64,000 bases of DNA from Dyadobacter tibetensis Y620-1 (GTDB lineage Bacteria > Bacteroidota > Bacteroidia > Cytophagales > Spirosomataceae): NCBI RefSeq assembly GCF_000566685.1, contig NZ_AZQN01000005.1, positions 124,001 to 188,000 on the forward strand. Direction: 5' to 3'. The translations under genes and the position numbers were made by a program. The notes beneath the pieces are model-generated. The model was not told where the DNA came from. It saw nothing but the letters and a program-made list of their open reading frames with translations, and searched no databases. Each line of letters starts with the position of its first letter. Positions within the stretch are counted from its first letter, which is position 1. Positions 45,637-53,978 of the stretch are shown in pieces.

Positions 45637-45769
45637 AGGATGAAATAATGATATCCCGGCCCATTATACCTCATCCACCTTGCTCCTCGACCAGTAGACC
45701 TGAATCTACATAAAACGATTGATTTACAAACTTGCTTAGGAATAGGTTGGATTAGGATTTGGCTGTAGG
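45637..45769. repeat. 133-bp dispersed repeat, copy A
   Basis: Direct copy of 50201-50333 without gaps; by hand count 121 of 133 positions agree (about 91%). It starts AGGATGAAATAATGATATCC and ends near GGCTGTAGG. There is no clear reading frame and no terminal inverted repeat. The two copies enclose the PA14 gene, the higBA genes and the truncated antitoxin gene. Confidence 0.85.
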
Positions 45770-45981
45770 CCTAGTCTTAGCCCCATTAACCGGTAGCCAG
45801 GAACTTATGAGGCTATTGGAATTGATCGACGAAAAAACAATGCCAATTGAAGAGATTCTTGAGGTGTACCGTGGAAAACACTGTCAAACATTATGAACCA
45901 CCATATTTTCTTATGTTGCTAGCCGGCATAAGGTTCTGTCACGATCATGAGCTAGGACATATTGTACAAGGTATTTCCATA

Positions 45982-48297
45982 TTAACGCAGCACAACCATC
46001 TTTTTTATTTCGAACCCATTGCTATGGCTAAGGACCACTAAAAAACTCCCAGTCAAGTGCTCGGGTAGGCTCAGTAGCTCCCTGTGCATGCCCTGGCCTT
46101 GAATCGGTTTTTGTATCAGTTCTTTTCCTTGAACATCGTAGACCATCAAATCGGCCGATTGGCCGAGGCTCAGATAAAACATCACCTGAAACACCCCCTC
46201 ATTGGGATTCGGGACGATGCTAATGCTTCGGTCTTCTTCTTTGTCCTCCTCTGCTACGTCGCCCGTTGTGCCCATACGAGCACCACAACTAATGGCGTCG
46301 GTAGACCATATTAGGCAACTTCTCAAGATATTATCGGGAATGGTTTTACCATTGAGCCCCCCGATCCAATCAGGATGCACCCGGCCGCTGCCTCCGTTTC
46401 CTTCCCAATAGACGACCGGACAATTCCCAGAGAACCTTATGACTGCACTGGAGTTGGTGGTGCCTACTATTTGCCCTTCGGTAAATGTATAGCCTGAACA
46501 AGTACTATTATTTTGGCCACACCCATTGGTTTGCACCAATATCAGGCCCGCAGAAGCTGCGCTAAGACAGCCATTGATTGTACATTTAGCCGTATATGTC
46601 CCGGGGCTACTGCTAACATAGCTGCTACCATTTCCTACCTGAGCCCCATCCTTAAACCAGGTGATATTCCCACCACAATTGGAGGCGGTCAATGTAGCCG
46701 TCTGACTAGTAGCCGCACATACGGTGGTGCCCGACACCTTGGCGATTGTCGGAGCCGTCGGAGCACTACAGGGCTGATCGCAGTCTAATGCATCAGTCGA
46801 CCATTTCAGGCAACTTCTTAAGATATTATCGGGAATGGTTTTACCATTGAGGCCCCCGAGCCAGTCGGGATGTACCCTGCCACTACCTCCATTGCCTTCC
46901 CAATACAAAACCGGACAATTGCCCGAGAATCGTACCACTGCATTGGAGTTGCTATAGCCGATGATCTGTCCTTCCGTGAAGGTATATCCAGAACAAGAGC
47001 TATTGTTTTGCCCGCAGCCGGGTGTTGGGGCCAATGCTATTCCAGCTGATACCGTACTTACACAACCACCGACAGCGCAAGTCGCGGTATAGTTACCTGG
47101 GCTATTAGCTACAAAAGTACCCCCACTACCCACCTGCACCCCATCTTTATACCATAGGGTGCTCCCACTACAATTTGAAGCCGTCAAGGTAGCGTTCTGG
47201 TTAGCGGACGCACAAACCGTAGTCCCGGCGGACTTGACGATTAGCGGCGCCTCTGGAGGCGTACAGCCCGAGGCAGGGAAAAGCCATTGTTGTGGAATGA
47301 CCTGTTGGCCTTGACCGGGGTACGTCCACAATAGCTGGGCCTGTGCCCCACCCCATCCCTGATAATACTCCATGGTCAGGTCGTATTTCTGCCCGGCAGC
47401 AAGGCTGATGCTTCCACTCCGCAATTCGGGAGCATGGCCTGTCCAATCATTTATTAAAGACTGTCCGTTGATCCATAGCCTAGTGCCATCGTCATTATTG
47501 CTCAAAAAGGTAAAGAAACCAGAGACTGGAGCCAGCACCTTTCCCGTCCAACGCACCGAAAAATACTCGCCTCCAAGGCCAGCGCCGGGACTGGCTCCAT
47601 TCCAGCTGAAATTAACCGCTTGATCCACCCTGCTAAATGTTGGGCTTCCCGACAAGGATGTATTATTAAAATACTGGGCCGTGAGTCCAGTGCCATTTCC
47701 TGGAACAGTTCGACCTTCATTAAATAGCTTTTGGTCGGGTATCAACTGTTTGCCTAGCCCTGGACCTTCATACCGAAGTTCTAGTCCATAACCGCCCCCA
47801 GCCTGAAGCAAAAGAGCTCGTATGGCATGCTTGCCCGACTTCAGACATATCTTTCCACTTTGTTCTGGATCCATACCGTGTAGTCCTTCAAAGCTAACGA
47901 CCAGTTGGTTTCCGATATAGAAGGCCCCAGCATCGTCAGATCGCAGGAAAAAGCGGTACTCCCCCTCGGTAACTATGTCGATATACCCATTGAATTCAAA
48001 GCCAAAATTTTCATTACGGTTGCGCTCATTAAGATTAAAATTGGTAGTAATTCCCGATTTGACCACTGCTTGTCCGGACAAGGAACTCGTAGCTCCCCAG
48101 TTATTATGGGCCGCCGTTTCGAAATATTGGTACGACAATCCCGGACTTAACCCAGAGGGATTGTCGGCCGTGCGTGGTAGACAGCCATCCCCTTGTCGCT
48201 GAATGCGATTGCCTGCGGCATCGTAGGTAAAATAAACCTGTGCAAAAGCGCACTGGTGGCCAATAGCAATAAGAATCAAAATAATGGCCGTTTTCAT
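45982..48297 (-). CDS. PA14-domain surface protein with a type IX secretion tail
   Basis: Large secreted protein of about 771 residues. A signal peptide (MKTAIILILIAIGHQCAFAQ) starts at ATG 48297, preferred to the upstream start at 48315. Next comes YFTYDAAGNRIQRQG, a YD-repeat-like scrap as in RHS proteins. Two PA14-type carbohydrate-binding domains follow (about 45-200 and 205-345; GEYRFFLRSDDAGAFYIGN, GFFTFLSNNDDGTRLWING). Then two near-identical units of about 160 residues each, containing CGQNNS(S/T)CSGYTFTEGQI and YWEGNGGSGRVHPDW. The end is a type A T9SS sorting domain (IVPNPNEGVFQV ... KKMVVLR). It is probably displayed on or released from the surface and binds glycans; no enzyme domain is seen. 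Confidence 0.88.
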   Translation of the reverse strand: MKTAIILILIAIGHQCAFAQVYFTYDAAGNRIQRQGDGCLPRTADNPSGLSPGLSYQYFETAAHNNWGATSSLSGQAVVKSGITTNFNLNERNRNENFGFEFNGYIDIVTEGEYRFFLRSDDAGAFYIGNQLVVSFEGLHGMDPEQSGKICLKSGKHAIRALLLQAGGGYGLELRYEGPGLGKQLIPDQKLFNEGRTVPGNGTGLTAQYFNNTSLSGSPTFSRVDQAVNFSWNGASPGAGLGGEYFSVRWTGKVLAPVSGFFTFLSNNDDGTRLWINGQSLINDWTGHAPELRSGSISLAAGQKYDLTMEYYQGWGGAQAQLLWTYPGQGQQVIPQQWLFPASGCTPPEAPLIVKSAGTTVCASANQNATLTASNCSGSTLWYKDGVQVGSGGTFVANSPGNYTATCAVGGCVSTVSAGIALAPTPGCGQNNSSCSGYTFTEGQIIGYSNSNAVVRFSGNCPVLYWEGNGGSGRVHPDWLGGLNGKTIPDNILRSCLKWSTDALDCDQPCSAPTAPTIAKVSGTTVCAATSQTATLTASNCGGNITWFKDGAQVGNGSSYVSSSPGTYTAKCTINGCLSAASAGLILVQTNGCGQNNSTCSGYTFTEGQIVGTTNSSAVIRFSGNCPVVYWEGNGGSGRVHPDWIGGLNGKTIPDNILRSCLIWSTDAISCGARMGTTGDVAEEDKEEDRSISIVPNPNEGVFQVMFYLSLGQSADLMVYDVQGKELIQKPIQGQGMHRELLSLPEHLTGSFLVVLSHSNGFEIKKMVVLR

Positions 48298-48315
48298 AAG
48301 AGCTGGATTTAACAA

Positions 48316-48760
48316 ATGCCCCTAACTACATCAAAACGAATATATTTCATAACTATGCTTACGGATAGACGACTTTTAAAAAATCACTCCAGCAGCCTTT
48401 TATGAAGATAAAAATACACAAAAAATTATTAATATTCTAAATAAATGACTAATTGAACAACAAATATTTGCATTGTATATATTATTCAAATAATTACAGA
48501 CAATCAAACAAATACTATAATATTTACAAATAATACCACAAAATCTAGTAGATTTTTAATCAGCCCACCGAAATGGATGATCGCTTCAATATCGAGTGCA
48601 GCAGGAAAGGGAGTGTCCATTTTGAAGTACAATTGGCATGGAATGGGGTGATAGGGCTTTCGATTCGGTGCTTTAGGATGATGATATCGTAACTGAAAGC
48701 AAAGAAAGACCTTTGACTACAAATAGAGCAAACTTTATTCATATAGGAAAATTCTAAAGT
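48316..48760. other. AT-rich intergenic stretch
   Basis: Very AT-rich sequence, especially 48360-48550, between the start of the PA14 gene and the higBA control region. It should contain the PA14 promoter on the minus strand. No gene or RNA is recognised. Confidence 0.5.
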
Positions 48761-48791
48761 GCCAATAGTTGGTAGTTTGCCAACTATTGGC
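48761..48791. promoter_or_regulatory. 12-bp perfect inverted repeat upstream of higBA
   Basis: GCCAATAGTTGG and CCAACTATTGGC flank TAGTTTG, forming a 31-bp stem-loop about 100 bp before higB. TACTTTTATTG follows, so it may end incoming transcription; it could also be a binding site. Confidence 0.6.
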
Positions 48792-48799
48792 TACTTTTA

Positions 48800-48823
48800 T
48801 TGTACACTTATACGAGTGAACAA
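48800..48823. promoter_or_regulatory. Candidate HigA operator
   Basis: TTGTACACT and AGTGAACAA, inverted with 8 of 9 matches around TATACG. An imperfect palindrome over a -10-like TATA, 71 bp before the higB start, is what an autoregulating antitoxin would bind. Confidence 0.5.
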
Positions 48824-48894
48824 TAGGAACAACATTTGAAACACGACAGACATGGCAGGAAGCCCGGAACAATCAAACCGCAATCATTTCCGAA

Positions 48895-49188
48895 ATGATC
48901 ATCATCCAAGTACGCAAGCTGGATCTTTTTGCAAAGAAGCATTCAGACGCTGGTAAAAGTTTACAGACCTGGAAAACGGTTGTCAATAAAGCAAACTGGA
49001 GAAAATCAATGGATGTTTTGGAAGACTTTCCCAAAGCATCCATCATCCCCGGCAGTCGGGCCAGATTCAAGATCGTTGGCAATAAGTACCGTCTGATTGT
49101 AGAGATAGGCTACCAGGACAGTATTGTAGAAATAAGATTTATAGGAACACATAGTGAGTACGATATGGTTGATGCTTCGACTATATGA
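48895..49188 (+). CDS. higB: HigB-type toxin (RelE-fold mRNA interferase)
   Basis: 97 residues. Ribosome-associated mRNA-cutting toxin, neutralised by the HigA partner. The family signature is clear: [20 protein letters not shown], then [40 protein letters not shown] and the end THSEYDMVD. Order toxin-first is the rule for higBA. The antitoxin gene follows 26 bp later. All usual basic and aromatic positions near the C-terminal HSEYD are present, so it looks functional. Confidence 0.92.
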   Translation: MIIIQVRKLDLFAKKHSDAGKSLQTWKTVVNKANWRKSMDVLEDFPKASIIPGSRARFKIVGNKYRLIVEIGYQDSIVEIRFIGTHSEYDMVDASTI

Positions 49189-49214
49189 GCACTTTTCTAT
49201 TCATTTAAACTTGT

Positions 49215-49595
49215 ATGAAAAAAATAAAATCGGACTGGTTTCTAATTGGCAGCGAGCAGGAATATGAAAATGCACTTGCCCGCTATCAACAGGTCAAGTA
49301 CGCCCTACCAAACACAAACGAGCACAGAGAAAAGCTTTTACTGGCCCTTCTGATTGCTGAATACGAAGAAAAAACGAGCGATCTGCCCCAAGTGGATCCG
49401 ATAGAGCTGATCAAAATCAGAATGGAAGATTTTGGTTACAAATCCGTTGACCTTTCCAACGAATACGGAGATAAGGGTACCATAAGTAAAGTATTGAACT
49501 ACAAGCAGGCTCTTTCGCTAACAATGGTTCGCAAATTCAGTAAGTTGCTCCATATACCGGCAGACGCACTGATTGCAGAATATGAATTGAGGTAA
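49215..49595 (+). CDS. higA: HigA-type antitoxin, XRE family
   Basis: 126 residues. The N-terminal half is acidic and helical (EQEYENALARYQQVKYALPN), and the C-terminal half is a helix-turn-helix (VDLSNEYGDKGTISKVLNYK, LSLTMVRKFSKLLHIPADAL). This is the larger HigA form that accompanies HigB of this family in Bacteroidota. It should bind the toxin and repress the operon through the palindromes upstream. Confidence 0.92.
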   Translation: MKKIKSDWFLIGSEQEYENALARYQQVKYALPNTNEHREKLLLALLIAEYEEKTSDLPQVDPIELIKIRMEDFGYKSVDLSNEYGDKGTISKVLNYKQALSLTMVRKFSKLLHIPADALIAEYELR

Positions 49596-49624
49596 AGACC
49601 GGAGGAAACACTATAAAATGTCTG

Positions 49625-49843
49625 ATGCTTATGAAAAGACACAGCAACATCAATGTACATCCGGGAAGCATCTTGAAACAAGATATTCTATCTCCTGCAA
49701 ACCTGAGTATCGGGGAGGCTGCTGATTTGTTACAAGTTTCCGGATTGACCCTATCTAAAATTGTTAATGAAAGAGGTGCTATTACTCCTAATATAGCCAA
49801 AAGAATATCAAAAGCCTTCGGTGGAAAAGCTGATTTTGGCTAA
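49625..49843 (+). pseudogene. Second, truncated HigA/VapI-like antitoxin
   Basis: 72 residues: NVHPGSILKQDILSPANLSI, GEAADLLQVSGLTLSKIVNE and PNIAKRISKAFGGKADFG are the standard HigA/VapI opening and helix-turn-helix. Family members continue past F-W with about 25 more residues (WLxxQxxYDL); here the protein stops just where the Trp is expected. No second toxin gene is adjacent. It is therefore probably a fragment of another TA module, possibly still able to bind DNA. It begins 30 bp after higA. Confidence 0.7.
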
Positions 49844-50200
49844 GAATGCAACGTGGATAGGACCTTCGTAAAGCAGAACAGTGAGCGTGCAGATCGACCA
49901 TCAATATTTCTTCTTATAGAGCCCTCACTGGTAAGTCTCCATTTCCTACTGCTAGAATTGCCTCCCCCCCTCAAGAATAAATAATGATCATGCTGGATTA
50001 TCCTTTTTCAAGACCTCTAACCAACCTTAGGCCTGCACCAACTTTGAGCGAAAAATTCGGAAGGTAAAGGGGTCAAGTCAAAAAATGTTGTGGAGAGCAT
50101 GAGATTTTTATAAGATTGTATTTTTAACCCATAATCCCTTCGCCGAATGCCGACAGCCTATCAAAACCAGGAACCCTACGGTATTAAAAATGCAACATCT
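49844..50200. other. Intergenic stretch without recognised features
   Basis: No gene, RNA or strong hairpin could be recognised between the truncated antitoxin gene and repeat copy B. There are short homopolymer runs (C7 near 49966-49972). Confidence 0.5.
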
Positions 50201-50333
50201 AGGATGAAATAATGATATCCTGGCCCATTGAACCTTATCCACCTTGCTCCTCGACCAATAGGCCTGAATCTACATAAAAAGAGTGATTTACAAACTTGCT
50301 TAGGATTAGGATTGATTAGGATTTGGTTGTAGG
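50201..50333. repeat. 133-bp dispersed repeat, copy B
   Basis: Direct, ungapped counterpart of 45637-45769, about 91% identical (12 differences by hand count), 4564 bp away in the same orientation. Confidence 0.85.
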
Positions 50334-50410
50334 AGTGGCTTTTCCAATGAGCTCTATATGATTTATCTAAGTGGCATCACAGCAATTTGCCTTGATGCAG
50401 GTAAAGAAAA

Positions 50411-50770
50411 CTAACTTACCTTTTTTCTCAGATATTCATTTTCTCTTTGGAGTACTTCGATGATCAGATCTTTGGATTTTAATAGTTGCTCATAGAGCCG
50501 TAGTACATCCATGATGGCAATGGTATGCTCCCCATCGTGAATGCTTACGGGGGGTGGGGGGGCGAGCGTAATTCCTGTCTCAAAAAGTTCGCCAATACCT
50601 ACTTCAAGGTATTTGCTTATTTTAACCTAAAGTTGCGGTTTAATGGTCTTGATTTTGTCATTCTCAATTCTGTTCAAAGTGGCCAGATCGATATCCAAAT
50701 GATCGGACATTGCTTTGGAATTGATTCTCCTATCTTCCCTTATAAGGCGTATTTTATTCCCAAAACTCAT
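50411..50770 (-). pseudogene. XRE-family regulator with a premature stop
   Basis: From ATG 50770 the minus strand reads a helix-turn-helix (MSFGNKIRLIRED, SDHLDIDLATLNRIENDKIK). It meets TAG at 50627-50629, then continues in frame as VKISKYLEVGIGELFE up to a helical, Glu/Lys-rich end (LRLYEQLLKSKDLIIEVLQR) and a second TAG at 50411-50413. Both sides of the stop fit one regulator of about 119 residues, so a single nonsense change is the simplest reading. A 48-residue peptide would still be made from the first part. Confidence 0.75.
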
Positions 50771-50968
50771 CCTGTGTTATAGCTAAGTTAACCAATGTTA
50801 CTTTTGCACAAAGTATTGCATAATTTTAGTATTTTTATGCAATCTATAAAATAAAGTGATAGCATTAAAGAAGTAATATTGTAGGTATCCTGAAATTTAT
50901 AGGGAGCTATTTGCTAATGTTTCGTTTATTTAATAGCATATACTTTTAAAAAGTTACTAGTTTTATCC

Positions 50969-51202
50969 ATGATGCTGTTTGCTTTTTCTATTGCTCACGC
51001 GGAGGAAGTGAAAGAAGAAAAAGTTGTTATTAAAGAGGTTGCTACACCGGTGCTGGCGGTTTCGCCTAGCGTGGCGGTGTTCATGCCGGAGTGCTACGCT
51101 TTAACTTGTCAAACCTATTGTCAAGAAGGCCCAGTTACAACCGAATCAGAATGCGATATCGAATGTGTCTTTGTAGAGCTAGAGGAAAAATACTGTAATT
51201 AA
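50969..51202 (+). CDS. Small Cys-rich secreted peptide
   Basis: 77 residues from the first ATG: the end of a signal peptide (MMLFAFSIAHA), a Lys/Glu/Val-rich linker, and a C-terminal part with six Cys (ECYALTC, YCQ, ECDIEC, YCN). Six Cys in 35 residues suggests disulfides or metal binding after export. Codons upstream of the ATG read KKLLVLS in frame, exactly the missing positively charged start of the signal. Yet no ATG, GTG or TTG exists in that stretch, so the true start may have been lost. No known family is recognised. A strong hairpin follows at once. Confidence 0.55.
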   Translation: MMLFAFSIAHAEEVKEEKVVIKEVATPVLAVSPSVAVFMPECYALTCQTYCQEGPVTTESECDIECVFVELEEKYCN

Positions 51203-51207
51203 ACATT

Positions 51208-51245
51208 AAATGAGCTGGTCTATCATTATATAGACCAGCTCATTT
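51208..51245 (+). terminator. 16-bp perfect hairpin after the Cys-rich peptide gene
   Basis: AAATGAGCTGGTCTAT pairs fully with ATAGACCAGCTCATTT, with a 6-nt loop. It begins 6 bp after the stop and ends 18 bp before the first GLPGLI start. There is no long T-run, so it may act as an attenuator or mRNA stabiliser instead. Confidence 0.7.
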
Positions 51246-51263
51246 GAGAAGACTTCCAAAAGT

Positions 51264-52076
51264 ATGAATTTATACCTTATATTTATTCTAGGATTAGGCT
51301 TTAGCACGCCTAATTTCCAAGCCCGTTATAGGCTAGTTTATCAGCCCGATTCTACTAACCTCAACAATATCAAAGAGGAAGCTTTCCTTCTTACGATTAA
51401 GGAAAACAAACAGTCTTATTTTTGTTCGGAAGGGTTTTGGAAGGCCGATTCCATACAGGGATTGAGACGAACGGGACTTTTGTCGGCTGCTGAATTTATG
51501 GGAGACCCCAAATATAGATTCCGAACGGCTTTTAGAAAGTTTATTACGAAGTCGCTTGAAACGAAGGAAAGTCGAATTTTTGAAAAAATATCCTTCGATC
51601 AATTCGAATTTTCAGTACCTAACCATTTGAAATGGGAAATGGGCATGGAGGAGGATACCATTGTCGGGTATGCTTGTGTGAAGGCTACCACCTCCTTTGC
51701 CGGCCGGGATTATGTCGCTTGGTTTGCCCCTGAACTTCCAATTCCGGATGGACCCTATCTGTTTTGGGGCTTGCCGGGGTTGATTGTCAAGATCGGAGAT
51801 ACCCGAAACCAGTATGTATTTACCCTAGAACAATTTGGCGCCTACACGGGAGTCGTCAAAGAGTGGCCCGAGTATGCGAGTCGCCGTAAGGTTATGGTGG
51901 CCAGTGCCTATAAAGTTTTTGACTATCGGGAAAAGGATAGAAAGGATCCTTTTGGAGAAATAGAACGCCGTCTTGGTCCAGGGACCCTTGATGGAGTGCC
52001 TACATCGGACCCGTCGATAAGGAATTCTAGAGCCTGGGATAATAATCCGTTGGAATTGAAGGTAATAGGGGAATAG
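51264..52076 (+). CDS. GLPGLI family protein, copy 1
   Basis: 270-residue exported protein with a short signal peptide (MNLYLIFILGLGFS). It carries the motif that names the family (FWGLPGLIVKIGD, about residues 173-185). ARYRLVYQPDSTN at the start and the conserved ending RAWDNNPLELK are also typical. The molecular function of the family is unknown; members are periplasmic or surface proteins of Bacteroidota, usually encoded beside a TonB-dependent receptor-like protein, as here. About 570 bp in the middle (from 51321) are almost identical to copy 3, while both ends differ. Confidence 0.9.
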   Translation: MNLYLIFILGLGFSTPNFQARYRLVYQPDSTNLNNIKEEAFLLTIKENKQSYFCSEGFWKADSIQGLRRTGLLSAAEFMGDPKYRFRTAFRKFITKSLETKESRIFEKISFDQFEFSVPNHLKWEMGMEEDTIVGYACVKATTSFAGRDYVAWFAPELPIPDGPYLFWGLPGLIVKIGDTRNQYVFTLEQFGAYTGVVKEWPEYASRRKVMVASAYKVFDYREKDRKDPFGEIERRLGPGTLDGVPTSDPSIRNSRAWDNNPLELKVIGE

Positions 52077-52172
52077 GGTCTTTATTTTTGAATTTAAGCG
52101 TGCAATTGATAGAAAGACTAAGCTAACCATAGGGGTATTATGAAAAAATATAATTTTAGTTGTGATTAGTTT

Positions 52173-52988
52173 ATGAACCTATTACTAGCCGTAATCCTAT
52201 GCTTCTTAATCCCCGAAACCCCCAATTTCAGGGTGCAATACCATCTTGTATTTAGTCCTGACTCCACCAATATCAATCGAAAAATGGAGGAAAATTTCTA
52301 TTTGGATATCAAAGAAATGAAGGAATCCTATTTCTATTCTGAGAATTTTGGAAAGTCAGACTCCATCAAAGCACTCCTTAATTCTGCTCTGCTATCGCCT
52401 CAAGAATATATGGCGGATCCTAAATATCGTTACAAAACGATGTTTGATCTGTTTACCACCAAAAAATATGATGATCGTTCCATCCAGGTATACGAAAAGC
52501 TGGTGCTGCATCAATATGTATATCCCTTAGAAAATACACTGAAATGGACCATTGGAGGGGAGCAGGATATCATAGCGGGTTTTAATTGTACTAGAGCTAC
52601 TACGCAATATGCGGGCCGAAATTATATCGCCTGGTTTACCGAGGAAATTCCCATTCCGGACGGCCCTTATGTCTTTTGGGGTTTGCCGGGGCTGGTCGTA
52701 AAAGTGAGCGACACCAAGGAAAATTATGTATTTACACTTACAGGCTTCTCAAAAAATGTGTCTCAAATAAAGGACGCATGGGTGCCTAGTCGTAAAGGGG
52801 CCGTCATCCCGACGCATAGAGATAAGGTATTTAGCATTCGCGAGGCGAACAGAAGGGATCCATTGGAAGCCCTTACCAGGGCAACAGGCCGGTCTATGGA
52901 GCATATGACTTTCAATGGAGAAAAGACCGATAAGGAGACTATGCGGCGTAAAAAAGCCTGGGATAATAATCCACTGGAACTGGAATGA
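52173..52988 (+). CDS. GLPGLI family protein, copy 2
   Basis: 271 residues with signal peptide (MNLLLAVILCFLIPE). It has the same layout as its neighbours, with FWGLPGLVVKVSD and the ending KAWDNNPLELE. It is clearly diverged from copies 1 and 3 at both DNA and protein level, although the motifs FNCTRATTQYAGRNYIAWF and IPIPDGPYVFWG are kept. It begins 96 bp after copy 1. There is no sign of decay. Confidence 0.9.
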   Translation: MNLLLAVILCFLIPETPNFRVQYHLVFSPDSTNINRKMEENFYLDIKEMKESYFYSENFGKSDSIKALLNSALLSPQEYMADPKYRYKTMFDLFTTKKYDDRSIQVYEKLVLHQYVYPLENTLKWTIGGEQDIIAGFNCTRATTQYAGRNYIAWFTEEIPIPDGPYVFWGLPGLVVKVSDTKENYVFTLTGFSKNVSQIKDAWVPSRKGAVIPTHRDKVFSIREANRRDPLEALTRATGRSMEHMTFNGEKTDKETMRRKKAWDNNPLELE

Positions 52989-53058
52989 TTTGCCATTATT
53001 TTTCAGAAAAATCAGGAAAAAAAGTACCGCAGTTTAATAACATGATCTGAGCTATACC

Positions 53059-53871
53059 ATGCACCTTCTCTTTGCTATATTCCTATTCTTTGCCTTCAAC
53101 AGCACGCACAATTTCCAGGCCCGTTATAGGCTAGTTTATCAGCCCGATTCTACTAACCTCAACAATATCAAAGAGGAAGCTTTCCTTCTTACGATTAAGG
53201 AAAACAAACAGTCTTATTTTTGTTCGGAAGGGTTTTGGAAGGCCGATTCCATACAGGGATTGAGACGAACGGGACTTTTGTCGGCTGCTGAATTTATGGG
53301 AGACCCCAAATATAGATTCCGAACGGATTTTGATAAGTTTATTGCTAAGTCGCTTGAAACGAAGGAAAGTCGAATCTTTGAAAAAATATCCTTCGATCAA
53401 TTCGAATTTTCAGTACCTAACCATTTGAAATGGGAAATGGGCATGGAGGAGGATACCATTGTCGGGTATGCTTGTGTGAAGGCTACCACCTCCTTTGCCG
53501 GCCGGGATTATGTCGCTTGGTTTGCCCCTGAACTTCCAATTCCGGATGGACCCTATCTGTTTTGGGGCTTGCCGGGGTTGATTGTCAAGATCGGAGATAC
53601 CCGAAACCAGTATGTATTTACCCTAGAACAATTTGGCGCCTACACGGGAGTCGTCAAAGAGTGGCCCGAGTATGCGAGTCGCCGTAAGGTAAAGGAGGCT
53701 AGTGCCCAAAAAATTTATGAATATCGGGAAGAGGTAAGAAAAGATCCTTTTGGAGTCATTGAACGCCGTCTTGGCCCAAGCACTTTTAATGGAGTCCCTA
53801 CATCGGATCCATCCATCAAGAATTCTAAGGCTTGGAATAATAATCCGTTGGAATTGAAGCTTATAGAGTAG
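53059..53871 (+). CDS. GLPGLI family protein, copy 3
   Basis: 270 residues, signal peptide MHLLFAIFLFFAFNS. Mature sequence through about residue 215 is nearly the same as copy 1, with a short differing island (TDFDKFIAK against TAFRKFITK). The tail diverges (EEVRKDPFGVIERRLGPSTF). The GLPGLI motif is intact and the gene ends with the family's KAWNNNPLELK. The receptor-like gene starts 107 bp downstream, so all three copies probably work with it. Confidence 0.9.
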   Translation: MHLLFAIFLFFAFNSTHNFQARYRLVYQPDSTNLNNIKEEAFLLTIKENKQSYFCSEGFWKADSIQGLRRTGLLSAAEFMGDPKYRFRTDFDKFIAKSLETKESRIFEKISFDQFEFSVPNHLKWEMGMEEDTIVGYACVKATTSFAGRDYVAWFAPELPIPDGPYLFWGLPGLIVKIGDTRNQYVFTLEQFGAYTGVVKEWPEYASRRKVKEASAQKIYEYREEVRKDPFGVIERRLGPSTFNGVPTSDPSIKNSKAWNNNPLELKLIE

Positions 53872-53978
53872 GCAGATGGCAGCGTTAGGATGCGGCATGC
53901 TTCTTCCAACTCGACACAGTCTTATCATCCAAAATATAGTAGCATGATGCGTTTCGTAACTTTTAATGAGGCAAGCCT

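Noticed and set aside
45811..45894. Short ORF MRLLELIDEKTMPIEEILEV... on the plus strand
   Set aside because: Looks protein-like but has only 27 codons and runs out of repeat copy A; the equivalent frame is not kept at copy B, so it was not called.
45847..46041. 64-codon ORF on the plus strand
   Set aside because: Overlaps the end of the PA14 gene on the other strand and has no recognisable features.
41600..51000. A transposon or prophage as carrier of the accessory region
   Set aside because: No transposase, integrase or phage gene, and no terminal inverted repeats were seen; only the 133-bp direct repeats hint at borders.
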